This document shows, piece after piece, positions 18,526 through 26,743 of a stretch of DNA of 64,000 bases. This DNA comes from SKKY01 sp965228015 (lineage in GTDB: Bacteria; Bacillota; Peptococcia; Peptococcales; SKKY01). Within the stretch, counting starts at the first letter, position 1. Each line of letters begins with the position of its first letter. The translations under genes and the position numbers were made by a program. The DNA is taken from the NCBI GenBank assembly GCA_965228015.1, contig OZ245787.1, positions 1,612,001 to 1,676,000 on the forward strand. Direction: 5' to 3'. Below the pieces are notes generated by a model. It searched no databases. It was not told where the DNA came from and saw only the letters and a program-made list of their open reading frames with translations.

Positions 18526-20451
18526 GTGAACAGAGTTTTTAAGAATCTGGCAATTTACTTATTAATAGTTTTAATTGCTGTAACTGCTTTACGGCTGACT
18601 ACAACTCCTGAGGTTCAGGCTGCCCCTTTTGGCGCTTTCTCTGAATTTATGGATGCTGCTGAGGCAGGTCAGATCAAGCAGGTTAAAATAGTCACCGAGG
18701 ATAATTACCAGAAAATAGATGGAGTAACAACCGACGACAGAAGTTTTTCTATAGAAGCCCCCAAGGGTTATAACGGCCTAATCGATGTAATGCGTGAAAA
18801 TAAAGTTATTATCGACCAAGAGCCAACACCAGTACCACCACTGTGGTTGAGCATTATCACCAGTCTTCTGCCAATCTTGCTGATTGTAGGAATATTTTTC
18901 TTCGTTATGCAGCAAGGTCAGGGTGGCGGCGGCCGTGTTATGCAATTCGGCAAAAACAGAGCCAAACTTCAATCTGAAGATAAAGTCAAAGTTACATTTA
19001 AAGATGTTGCCGGTGCAGATGAGGTAAAAGAGGAACTGGAGGAAATTGTTGAGTTTCTTAAAACACCCAAAAAGTTCGTCGCCCTGGGAGCAAAAATCCC
19101 CAAAGGTGTCCTTCTTTTCGGACCTCCGGGAACAGGTAAAACCTTACTTGCCAGAGCTGTAGCAGGAGAAGCAGGGGTTCCTTTCTATACAATAAGTGGT
19201 TCCGATTTCGTGGAAATGTTTGTTGGTGTAGGGGCATCCCGTGTTAGAGATTTATTCGAACAGGCTAAAAAAACATCACCTTGTATAGTATTTATAGATG
19301 AAATCGACGCCGTTGGTCGTCAAAGAGGCGCAGGTCTTGGGGGTGGTCACGATGAGAGAGAACAGACTTTGAACCAGTTATTGGTAGAGATGGATGGTTT
19401 CGATGCTAATCAAAGCGTTATCGTAATCGCAGCAACAAACAGACCTGACATCCTGGATCCAGCCCTACTAAGACCGGGAAGATTTGACAGACAGGTTACT
19501 GTAGATCGCCCTGATGTTGTTGGCAGGGAAACAATTTTGAAAGTTCACATGAGAAACAAGCCAATTGCTGAAGATGTTGACACAAGGATTCTTGCTAAAG
19601 GAACGCCAGGCTTCACAGGGGCAGATCTTGCCAACTTGGTAAACGAAGGTGCCTTGCTTGCAGCGAGAAAAGGATTGAAAAAAATCCATATGAAGGAACT
19701 TCAGCAGTCAATTGAAAGAGTAATCGCCGGACCAGAGAAAAAATCCCGGGTTATCAGCGAATATGAAAAAAATATCGTAGCTTATCACGAAACAGGCCAC
19801 GCCCTGGTTGCAGCAAAGCTGGAGCACGCAGATCAGCTGCACAAAGTTACTATTATTCCAAGGGGAAGAGCTGGTGGATATACACTATTCCTGCCTAAGG
19901 AAGATGCAAATTACGTAACCAGAAGCCAGCTTATTGATAAAGTAACCACTCTTCTTGGAGGGCGGGTTGCAGAGCAGGTAGTTCTTAAGGAAATCAGCAC
20001 AGGAGCATCAAATGACCTGGAAAGAGCCACAGAAACTATTCGCAGAATGATCACTGAGTGGGGTATGTCCAAAGAACTTGGTCCAATGACCTTTGGTAAC
20101 AAAAAGGATCAGGTATTCCTGGGCAGAGATATCGCCAGAGACAGAAATTACTCCGAAGCCGTTGCTTTTTCTATAGATAAAGAAGCCAGAGCGATGATCG
20201 AAGAGTGTTATCAGAAGGCAGAGAAGATTCTTACAGAGAATATGGACGCCCTGGTTCTTATCGCCGAAACTCTTAAAGAAAGAGAAACCATTGACGCCAA
20301 AGAATTCTTTGCGCTGATGGAAGGCAAGGACGACGTTTTTGAAGAAGTAGACAGAATCGAAAAAGAAAGATATCAACAAACACCAGCAGAGGAAAAACTT
20401 CCTGGGGATGAAGTTGTCCCGGAAGATCCTATAGAGAAAAAAGAAGAGTAA
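18526..20451 (+). CDS. ftsH: ATP-dependent zinc metalloprotease FtsH
   Basis: A membrane-anchored AAA+ protease that degrades misfolded membrane proteins and regulators. The 641 residues have two N-terminal membrane segments (about 7-24 and 106-130), Walker A GPPGTGKT (about 203-210), Walker B FIDEIDAVG, the second region of homology ATNRPDILDPALLRPGRFD, and the zinc site HETGH (about 423-427). The tail is acidic. GTG 18526 follows GGAAGGAGAG. Position after tilS is conserved in Firmicutes, although hprT, usually between them, is absent. The gene is intact, with no frameshift despite its length. Confidence 0.98.
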   Translation: MNRVFKNLAIYLLIVLIAVTALRLTTTPEVQAAPFGAFSEFMDAAEAGQIKQVKIVTEDNYQKIDGVTTDDRSFSIEAPKGYNGLIDVMRENKVIIDQEPTPVPPLWLSIITSLLPILLIVGIFFFVMQQGQGGGGRVMQFGKNRAKLQSEDKVKVTFKDVAGADEVKEELEEIVEFLKTPKKFVALGAKIPKGVLLFGPPGTGKTLLARAVAGEAGVPFYTISGSDFVEMFVGVGASRVRDLFEQAKKTSPCIVFIDEIDAVGRQRGAGLGGGHDEREQTLNQLLVEMDGFDANQSVIVIAATNRPDILDPALLRPGRFDRQVTVDRPDVVGRETILKVHMRNKPIAEDVDTRILAKGTPGFTGADLANLVNEGALLAARKGLKKIHMKELQQSIERVIAGPEKKSRVISEYEKNIVAYHETGHALVAAKLEHADQLHKVTIIPRGRAGGYTLFLPKEDANYVTRSQLIDKVTTLLGGRVAEQVVLKEISTGASNDLERATETIRRMITEWGMSKELGPMTFGNKKDQVFLGRDIARDRNYSEAVAFSIDKEARAMIEECYQKAEKILTENMDALVLIAETLKERETIDAKEFFALMEGKDDVFEEVDRIEKERYQQTPAEEKLPGDEVVPEDPIEKKEE

Positions 20452-20520
20452 GAAAAAAGTAAAAAAATAAAAAGTAAAGAAATTTATTTTTAAACAAAAA
20501 TTTTGGAGGTCGAAGATAAG

Positions 20521-20970
20521 ATGGAAAAAACTTTTCTAATGATTAAGCCAGACGGGGTACAAAGAGGTCTGGTTGGAGAAATCGTTAAAAGATTCGAAGC
20601 AAAAGGATTCAAAATGTTAGGAATGAAATTAATTCAGGTTTCAGAAGAGCTTGCTGGAAAACACTATGCAGAGCATGTTGGCAAACCATTCTACCCAGGA
20701 TTGATTGAATACATTACATCAGGGCCAGTTTTTGCAATGTGTTTCGCTGGAAAAAATGTAGTAGCTGAAGCAAGAAAAATGATGGGAAGCACTAACCCAG
20801 CAGATGCAGCACCAGGAACAATCAGAGGAGACTTCGGCCAAGATATCGGCAGAAACATCATCCACGGATCAGACAGCGTAGAGAGCGCAGAAAAAGAATT
20901 AGCAGTATACTTCGATCCATCAGAAATTTTAGACTACGACTACCTGCCAGAAAAATGGTTGTTCGAGTAA
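20521..20970 (+). CDS. ndk: Nucleoside diphosphate kinase
   Basis: Ndk equilibrates NTPs and NDPs through a phosphohistidine. The 149-residue protein has the nucleotide-site region MIKPDGVQRGLVGEI near the start, SGPVFAM, and the active-site His in RNIIHGSDS (about residue 115-123). ATG 20521 is preceded by TTGGAGGTC at a proper distance; an in-frame upstream ATG at 20503 overlaps that site and is unlikely. An inverted IS copy begins 27 bp after the stop. Confidence 0.97.
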   Translation: MEKTFLMIKPDGVQRGLVGEIVKRFEAKGFKMLGMKLIQVSEELAGKHYAEHVGKPFYPGLIEYITSGPVFAMCFAGKNVVAEARKMMGSTNPADAAPGTIRGDFGQDIGRNIIHGSDSVESAEKELAVYFDPSEILDYDYLPEKWLFE

Positions 20971-20978
20971 AAAAGACC

Positions 20979-20996
20979 GCTGATTAGGGGACAGTT
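20979..20996. repeat. Outer arm of palindromic repeat next to IS copy 3
   Basis: GCTGATTAGGGGACAGTT, just after ndk, is the inverse equivalent of the AAGCGTCCCCT arm found after forward IS copies, with CG changed to TG-type bases (AACTGTCCCCT). The rest of this repeat is at 22305-22371 and 25573-25590. Confidence 0.55.
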
Positions 20997-22304
20997 TGGT
21001 GTGACCCCCAAAAAGGGTACACTTCTGGGACAGTAAATTTCACCAAATTAATTAAATGAAAAAATCTGTTTATAGAAGCCTTGGAGGGACACCTCCAAGG
21101 CTTCTTTGCGTCCTGTCATTAATATAAAATTTAATGTAATCTTCAGTAATTTCTTTTATATCTTTAAAACTTTTGATTCTTTTCTTGTAGAGATTAATAC
21201 TTTCTGTTTTGTAATGGCTAAAGAAACTTTCAATCTTCGCATTATCCCAGCAATTTCCTCTTCTGGACATACTTTAAACTGCTCCTAAAGACTTTAAATA
21301 GCTGGAATATTCTTTGCTTGTGTATTGAACACCTTGATCACTATGGATAACAGTATTCTTAATATCTATCTTTTTTGAAAGTTTTTCAATAGTTTTTACA
21401 GTCAGCTTGCTGTCAGGATTCTTACTGTATTCCCAGCTTACCGGTTTATTGTTAAACAGATCTAGGGCAACACACAGATATAGCTTAGAGTTTCTGTAAG
21501 GAATACAGGTAATATCTGTGGCTATTTTTTCTCCTGGGCGACTTGCCTTAAAATCCCTGTTTAATATATTGGCTTTGAATTGTTTATCATCTTGAATCCT
21601 ATTCTTTTTTCTTCTGATTCTGGATCTGAGATTGTTTTCCTGCATTATTCTTTGAATCTTTTTATGATTAACAACTATTTTAAACGCATTTCTTAGCTCA
21701 TTTCCTATTCTTCTGTAACCAAAAATTCCTTTTGATTTGTTATATATTTGAATAATTATTTTCTCAATGGAATCTTCTTTTTTTATTGGTTTGTCTCTGA
21801 AATTGCAATAGGCTTTTCTTTTTACTCCAGCAATTTCGCAAAGAAATTTTACTGTATATTTAAATTCCAAAGCAAATATAGCTCTGTACTTTAGCTCCCT
21901 GACTTTTGTTTTTTTAGAAATAAAGGGCTGTAAATGCTCTAATTGTTCGTAGTATTCAATTTTAGCATAAAGATGTTCTATTTCTTTTTCGTATTCAATT
22001 TCTCTTTGTGTTTTCTCAGGAAAATCTATTTTATCTGATCTGATTTTTATCTTATCCGGATCTTTCTTAGCTTCTGTTGGAAGAAGTCCTTTTTCTTTTA
22101 ATTGTTTTTCCCAATTAAGAACAAGATTTTTTGAAGATAAATTGTACTTTGCAGCAATCTTTCTTACCCCAAGATTGCTTTCGTAATATTCCTTAATTAC
22201 AGAGAGTTTAAATTCATCGGAATAGTTCTTTGTCATTAAAATCAGCCCCCAAGATTAGTATATCTTACTGTCCCAATTTTGTGTAATTTTTGGGGGTCAG
22301 ACCA
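20997..22304 (-). mobile_element. IS3-family insertion sequence, copy 3 (reverse)
   Basis: The same element as copies 1, 2 and 4, on the minus strand, 1308 bp. Its transposase reads identically to that of copy 4 (29549-30856), including the same nonsense codon, and the identity extends through the hairpin to the GGACGCTTCC arm. Copies 3 and 4 thus form a 1.4-kb inverted repeat around prfA-prmC. Confidence 0.92.
21070..22236 (-). pseudogene. IS3-family transposase with internal TAA (copy 3)
   Basis: The frame is complete except that the CAA codon after LGAV is TAA (21274-21276 region). Translation stops after the second catalytic Asp and before the catalytic Glu, and the remainder continues in the same frame as MSRRGNCWDNAKIESFF. 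Copy 4 carries the same change, so it is a real mutation that predates the duplication. Confidence 0.9.
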
Positions 22305-22371
22305 GTTCTATTTAGTGCGGGCTATCCACAAGAGTTACCCTGTGGATAGCCCGCTGATTTTGGAAGCGTCC
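22305..22371. repeat. Palindromic repeat with hairpin and 9-bp target duplication
   Basis: Hairpin arms GCGGGCTATCCACA (22317-22330) and TGTGGATAGCCCGC (22341-22354) surround a 10-nt loop. The outer arm that follows ends in GAAGCGTCC (22363-22371). This 9-mer recurs at 25573-25581, right after the ISLre2 element, and is its target-site duplication. Confidence 0.85.
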
Positions 22372-22533
22372 GTTAGTGTAAAATAATTATGGGTAAAAAA
22401 ACAAAAAAATATTAGAGCAACTCCTTATGTTACAATTAAATCGCTAAACCAAATCGCAAAAAAGGAGAAACTCTAATGAATAATAGGGGGGTGCGGACAA
22501 AAACCTGGACTAAAAATACAGGAGGATGTCCAT

Positions 22534-23310
22534 ATGTATTCCTACGAAGAAAAAATTAAAGCTGTAAAATTATTAATTAAATATGACAAATGTTATGCAC
22601 AAGTAATGCGGGAGTTAGGATACCTAGATAGAAAATCCCTAACGGCGTGGTACAAACAATATTTAAGTAATGGTGACTTAATTAAAGAATGTGAAAGAAA
22701 AGCAAAATTTTCTGAAGAAGAAAAATACAGAGCTGTTAATCATTATTTAGAACACGGAAAATGTGTACGACGCACTACAAGAATTCTTGGATATCCAAGC
22801 AGACCTACTCTTGATAAATGGATACTAGAATTGGTGCCTGAACAAAAGAAATATTGTCGCTCAGGTAACGCATTGATAAAATATACTCGTGAACAAAAAG
22901 AAGCAGCAGTTATAGCTTTATGCTCACGGGAAAAATCGGCCAGAGAAGTAGCGAATGAAATTGGCATTACCTGTGAGAGGCTTTATAGTTGGAAAAATCA
23001 GCTTCTAAAAAAAGGGTGGAATAGGACAATGCCAAAAAAAGATAAAGTATCCCCAAAAGTGAAAACTAATATTAGTGATGATCAAGCAAAATTATTATTA
23101 AAAGAAAAAGATGTTCTTTTAAAACAAGTGGAAGAATTAAAAAAGGATATATATCATCTTCAGTTAAAAAGAGATATTTTGGAAAAAGCAGCAGAAATAA
23201 TAAAAAAAGATAAGGGCATTAGCATAAAAACACTTTCTAATAGTGAAAAAGCCATGGCGATTAATGCCCTAAGAGAGAATTTTTTTAAAAGATTTATTGA
23301 TAATTCTTAA
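22534..23310 (+). CDS. IS3-family OrfA (double helix-turn-helix)
   Basis: A 258-residue DNA-binding subunit. At least two helix-turn-helix units are seen, in the openings MYSYEEKIKAVKLLIKYDKC and FSEEEKYRAVNHYLEHGKC, and a third in TREQKEAAVIALCSREKSAR. A coiled leucine-zipper-like stretch (about 190-225) follows, ending with ILEKAAEIIKKDKGI, typical of IS150-type OrfA. AGGAGG precedes ATG 22534. OrfB overlaps its end in another frame. Confidence 0.88.
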   Translation: MYSYEEKIKAVKLLIKYDKCYAQVMRELGYLDRKSLTAWYKQYLSNGDLIKECERKAKFSEEEKYRAVNHYLEHGKCVRRTTRILGYPSRPTLDKWILELVPEQKKYCRSGNALIKYTREQKEAAVIALCSREKSAREVANEIGITCERLYSWKNQLLKKGWNRTMPKKDKVSPKVKTNISDDQAKLLLKEKDVLLKQVEELKKDIYHLQLKRDILEKAAEIIKKDKGISIKTLSNSEKAMAINALRENFFKRFIDNS

Positions 23311-24106
23311 CATGGCAAAAAGTAGCTATTTTTATCAGGATTTTGTATTAAGTAAAGAAGATAAATATTCCAGTTTACGTAATAAAATTAAAGAAGTTTT
23401 TATTGAATCTTCAAAACGTTATGGTTATCGAAGAATTCATTCAGTTATAAAGAAAACCGGTATAATTATTTCAGAAAAAATTGTTAGAAGAATTATGAAA
23501 GAAGAGAAACTTTCAATACCAGGCATTAAGAAAAAGAAATACAACTCATATAAAGGTGAGATAAGCCCTGTAATGCCAAATTTGTTGAAACACAATTTTC
23601 ATGCTGATAAACCAAACCAGAAGTGGCTAACAGATCTAACCGAGTTCCATATTCCTGCCGGGAAAATATATCTTTCTCCAATTATTGACTGCTTTGATGG
23701 GCTGCCAGTCAGTTGGAGTATTGGAACCTCTCCTGATGCCACATTGGTAAATACAATGTTAGACAAAGCCATCAGCACTTTAAATAAAAATGAAAGACCT
23801 ATAGTACATACAGATCGTGGAGCACACTATCGTTGGCCTGGCTGGATTGAGAGAATGAAAAAAGCTCATCTTGTTCGTTCTATGTCAAAGAAAGGTTATT
23901 CTCCAGATAATTCTGCATGCGAGGGTTTCTTTGGCAGAGTAAAAAACGAAATGTTTTATGGATATTCATGGAAAGAAGTCACAATAAAACAATTTATTGA
24001 AATATTAGATGAATATTTAAGGTGGTATGCAGAAAAAAGAATTAAAATTTCCTTTGGGGGAATGAGTCCATTGACTTATAGAAAAAGCTTAGGTTTAATT
24101 GCTTAG
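23297..24106 (+). CDS. IS3-family OrfB transposase
   Basis: The integrase part, 269 residues from TTG 23297 (or 264 from ATG 23312). It has RYGYRRIHSVIKK, LTDLTEFHI (first Asp), VHTDRGAHYRW (second Asp) and the Glu in NSACEGFFGRVKNE, spaced as a DDE domain. It overlaps OrfA by 14 nt in the +1 frame relative to it. The frame is open from 23273, through a T7-A4 run. The standard IS3 frameshift is -1, so either the offset is unusual or OrfB is started separately. Confidence 0.9.
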   Translation: MIILNMAKSSYFYQDFVLSKEDKYSSLRNKIKEVFIESSKRYGYRRIHSVIKKTGIIISEKIVRRIMKEEKLSIPGIKKKKYNSYKGEISPVMPNLLKHNFHADKPNQKWLTDLTEFHIPAGKIYLSPIIDCFDGLPVSWSIGTSPDATLVNTMLDKAISTLNKNERPIVHTDRGAHYRWPGWIERMKKAHLVRSMSKKGYSPDNSACEGFFGRVKNEMFYGYSWKEVTIKQFIEILDEYLRWYAEKRIKISFGGMSPLTYRKSLGLIA

Positions 24107-25572
24107 GTCCAAAAAAACGTCCACACCCCCATATTATACATGAAATTGCAACTAAAATCAGTAAAGAAATAGCAGAAAATATGGAAACAACTTTAATTGA
24201 GGGAAATAATATATCTGAATTCATTTTAAAAACCAAAAAAATGCTGGATGAAGTTGGGGTTGCAATTACAGAAAAAGTACTTGAAACTGTAGATATTTTA
24301 GTTAAAAAAGATTGTGCAAGAAAAAGAGACTGGAAAATAAAGGAAACAAAGTCGAAGAAAAGTTTGGCGACGATATTTGGTGAAGTAACCTATAAAAGAA
24401 CGTATTATGTTTATAAAATTACCGGTGAATATAAATACTTATCTGATGAAGCTGTTGGTATTGAAGCAAATGACAGAATGGATATATTGCTAGAATCAAT
24501 GTTAATAGAAGAAGCAATAGAGATACCATACAGAAAAAGTAGCGAAAAAATATCGAAGAATGTATATCTTACTAGTCAAACAGTAATGAATTCTATTAGA
24601 AAGCTTAAAGATATTTCTAATCATGCAGCACCAGTGAAAAAAACTGATTCTCAAGCTAAGATTTTGTACATCGAAGCTGATGAAGATCATGTTTCACTTC
24701 AAAGAGGAACATGTGCCGAACCTAGATTAATTTATGTTCACGAAGGTAAGTGAAAGGTAAGTAAAGATAGATATGAATTAATAAATCCCAGATACTTTAG
24801 TGGTCTCTACCAAGATAGTGCTGATTTATGGCTTGAAGTAGCTGATTATATTGATAGCAACTATGAAGAAGAAACTATCGAAAAGATATATTTATCAGGA
24901 GATGGAGCCAACTGGATAAAACAAGGCAAAGAATGGATTAAAGATAGTATCTATGTTTTAGATAGATACTATTTGTCGAAATATATAAAGAAGGCAACTG
25001 CTCATATGAAAGGCACACACCAAATGATGTGGTATTACATAAATACGAAAAGGAAAGATTTCGTAAAAGATTTATTCAAAGCAATAATTGAAGAAACAGA
25101 ATCAGAAACAAAAAATAGAAGCAATAAAAGATGCTAGAAGTTATGTGTTAAATAATTGGGAAGGTATAATGAATCAATATGACCCGGATTATATAGGCTG
25201 TAGCACAGTAGGCCATATTAGTCATATATTATCTGCAAGATTAAGTTCAAGGCCTCTAAGCTGGTGCAGAGAAGGTGTTGATCAAATGTCACGTCTGAGG
25301 GCTTTTAAGGCTAATTCAGGTAATGTATATGATTTAGTAAAAGAAAGAAGCAAGAAAAACAGAAACAAGAATCATAAAATTAGAAAGCCGTGTTATAAAA
25401 AAAGCTACGAACCTAATATCAGATGAGAAATTCGGTAATGTGCCAGTAGTTTTAATTGGCAAGAGAACTTGGAAAAGAGAATTATTTAAAAGGATAGCGA
25501 GTGCGATTTAGCACGTAATACATACAAGGAGTTTTTTTATTCTTTTAAAACCCATAATTAATTGACACGATC

Positions 25573-25590
25573 GAAGCGTCCCCTCCGCTT
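25573..25590. repeat. Right outer arm of palindromic repeat
   Basis: GAAGCGTCCCCTCCGCTT. The first nine bases are the target duplication of ISLre2 copy A. The last bases overlap the probable -35 box of prfA. Confidence 0.75.
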
Positions 25591-25616
25591 GATTACCTGA
25601 AAAAAAATGGTATAAT
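25589..25616 (+). promoter_or_regulatory. Probable promoter of prfA
   Basis: TTGATT, 16 bp, TATAAT, with an extended -10 TGG before the hexamer. It lies 51 bp upstream of prfA and begins inside the end of the palindromic repeat. Confidence 0.6.
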
Positions 25617-25628
25617 TTTTTCAGGTAA
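25593..25628. repeat. 13-bp inverted repeat over the prfA promoter
   Basis: TTACCTGAAAAAA (25593-25605) and TTTTTTCAGGTAA (25616-25628) with a 10-nt loop that contains the -10 box. It could be a terminator for upstream transcription (T-run in the right arm) or an operator. Confidence 0.6.
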
Positions 25629-25666
25629 ATTTAATATATTTTAATTATTAAGGTGGAATTTATAAA

Positions 25667-26743
25667 ATGTTTGACAGACTGGAAGCAATTGAAAAGAAAT
25701 ATGATGAACTGAATGAGTTGATGAGCGACATAAACGTCATTAACAACCACAGCGAGCTGCAAAAATATGCCAGGGCCCAATCCGCCCTGTCCGATACAGT
25801 AAACGCTTACCGCGCATATAAAAAAGTAATCGAAAGCCTTCAAGAATCTAAAGAAATGCTTAAAGACAAACTGGATCCTGACATGAAGGAAATGGTGGAG
25901 ATGGAAATCGAAGAGCTTGCCGAGAAGAAAAAAGTTCTCGAGGAAGAGTTGAAGATCCTTCTTCTCCCCAAAGATCCTAACGACGAGAAGAACGTTGTTA
26001 TGGAAATCCGCGCCGGCGCCGGCGGCGACGAGGCTAGCCTCTTCGCCGCCCATGTTTTCCGCATGTACTCCCGTTACGCGGAAAACATGGGCTGGAAAGT
26101 TGAGATCCTGAACACCAGCTGGACCGGCGTGGACGGAATCAAGGAAGTCAGCTTCCTCATCTCCGGCAACAAAGTTTACAGCTTCTTAAAATATGAAAGC
26201 GGCGTGCACAGAGTTCAACGTGTTCCCGACACAGAATCCCAGGGACGTATCCACACCTCCACAGCAACAGTTGCAGTTTTACCAGAAGCTGAAGATGTTG
26301 AAGTGAAAATCGAAGCCAACGACATCCGCGTGGATGTGTTCTGCTCCAGCGGCCCGGGTGGACAATCTGTAAACACAACCCAGTCCGCAGTCCGCATCAC
26401 CCACATTCCCACAGGCATCAGCGTATCCTGTCAGGATGAAAAATCTCAGCACAAAAACAAAGACAAAGCTATGAAAGTTCTTCGCGCCCGCCTTTTTGAA
26501 AAAGCTCAGGAAGAAGCCGCTGGAGAAATGGCCTCAGCCCGCAAGAGCCAGGTAGGCACAGGAGACCGCAGCGAGCGCATCCGCACCTATAACTATCCTC
26601 AAGGTAGAATGACGGATCACAGAATCGGCCTCACCCTCCACAAGCTGGACAACATCCTCCTTGGAGATCTTGATGAAGTAGTCAACGCCCTGATCACCTA
26701 CGATCAGGCTGAAAAATTAAAGGACGCAGGTAAAAATGACTGA
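25667..26743 (+). CDS. prfA: Peptide chain release factor 1
   Basis: RF1 reads UAA and UAG and triggers peptide release. The 358 residues are full length: coiled N-terminal domain, the GAGGDEASLFA segment (about 117-127), the catalytic GGQ loop in SGPGGQSVNTTQSAVR (about 226-241) and the C-terminal NYPQGRMTDHRI. The start follows AAGGTGG. It overlaps prmC by 8 nt, and the GGQ glutamine is the substrate of PrmC. The gene is intact. Its codons at 26048-26092 form a perfect 15-bp palindrome while still encoding the conserved sequence. Base composition is richer in GC than its surroundings. Confidence 0.97.
   Translation: MFDRLEAIEKKYDELNELMSDINVINNHSELQKYARAQSALSDTVNAYRAYKKVIESLQESKEMLKDKLDPDMKEMVEMEIEELAEKKKVLEEELKILLLPKDPNDEKNVVMEIRAGAGGDEASLFAAHVFRMYSRYAENMGWKVEILNTSWTGVDGIKEVSFLISGNKVYSFLKYESGVHRVQRVPDTESQGRIHTSTATVAVLPEAEDVEVKIEANDIRVDVFCSSGPGGQSVNTTQSAVRITHIPTGISVSCQDEKSQHKNKDKAMKVLRARLFEKAQEEAAGEMASARKSQVGTGDRSERIRTYNYPQGRMTDHRIGLTLHKLDNILLGDLDEVVNALITYDQAEKLKDAGKND
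26048..26092. repeat. Perfect 15-bp inverted repeat inside prfA
   Basis: GCCCATGTTTTCCGC and GCGGAAAACATGGGC around a 15-nt loop, encoding AHVFR-MYSRY-AENMG. The protein sequence is normal for RF1, so there is no insertion. Confidence 0.9.

Larger units (their letters stand above)
22486..24130 (+). mobile_element. Second IS3-family (IS150-like) element nested in ISLre2 copy A
   Basis: Left end GGGGGGTGCGGACAAAAACC and right end, reversed, GGGGGTGTGGACGTTTTT. ATA on both sides (22483-22485 and 24131-24133) is a 3-bp duplication: copy B shows the uninterrupted site AATAATATTATAC. Two overlapping genes fill it. Both look intact, so this may be an active element. Confidence 0.9.
22476..25511 (+). 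pseudogene. ISLre2 (UPF0236) transposase, interrupted and broken
   Basis: The frame starts at ATG 22476, is split after three codons by the nested IS, and resumes at 24131. The main piece (24181-24753) has the family signature ILYIEADEDHVSLQRG and YVHEG. A short duplication (AAGGTAAGT repeated) creates a TGA, followed by DRYELINPRYFSG and LSGDGANWIKQG in the same frame, then a shift near 25090 and a last piece ending at 25511 (VPVVLIGKRTWKREL). The TGA and the shift near 25090 are also in copy B. Confidence 0.88.
22372..25572 (+). mobile_element. ISLre2-family element, copy A, with a nested IS
   Basis: Terminal repeats read GTGTAAAATAATTATGGGT on the left (from 22376) and, reversed, GTGTCAATTAATTATGGGT on the right. 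GAAGCGTCC on both sides is a 9-bp target duplication, as known for ISLre2. The target is the arm of the palindromic repeat. A second IS is inserted right after the transposase start. Without that insert the element is about 1.56 kb, like copy B at 44027. Confidence 0.9.

Noticed and set aside
24748..24765. In-frame TGA in ISLre2 as selenocysteine or a recoded stop
   Set aside because: It arises from a short duplication, is followed by a further frameshift, and there is no sign of TGA recoding in other genes (prmC and pth end in TGA).
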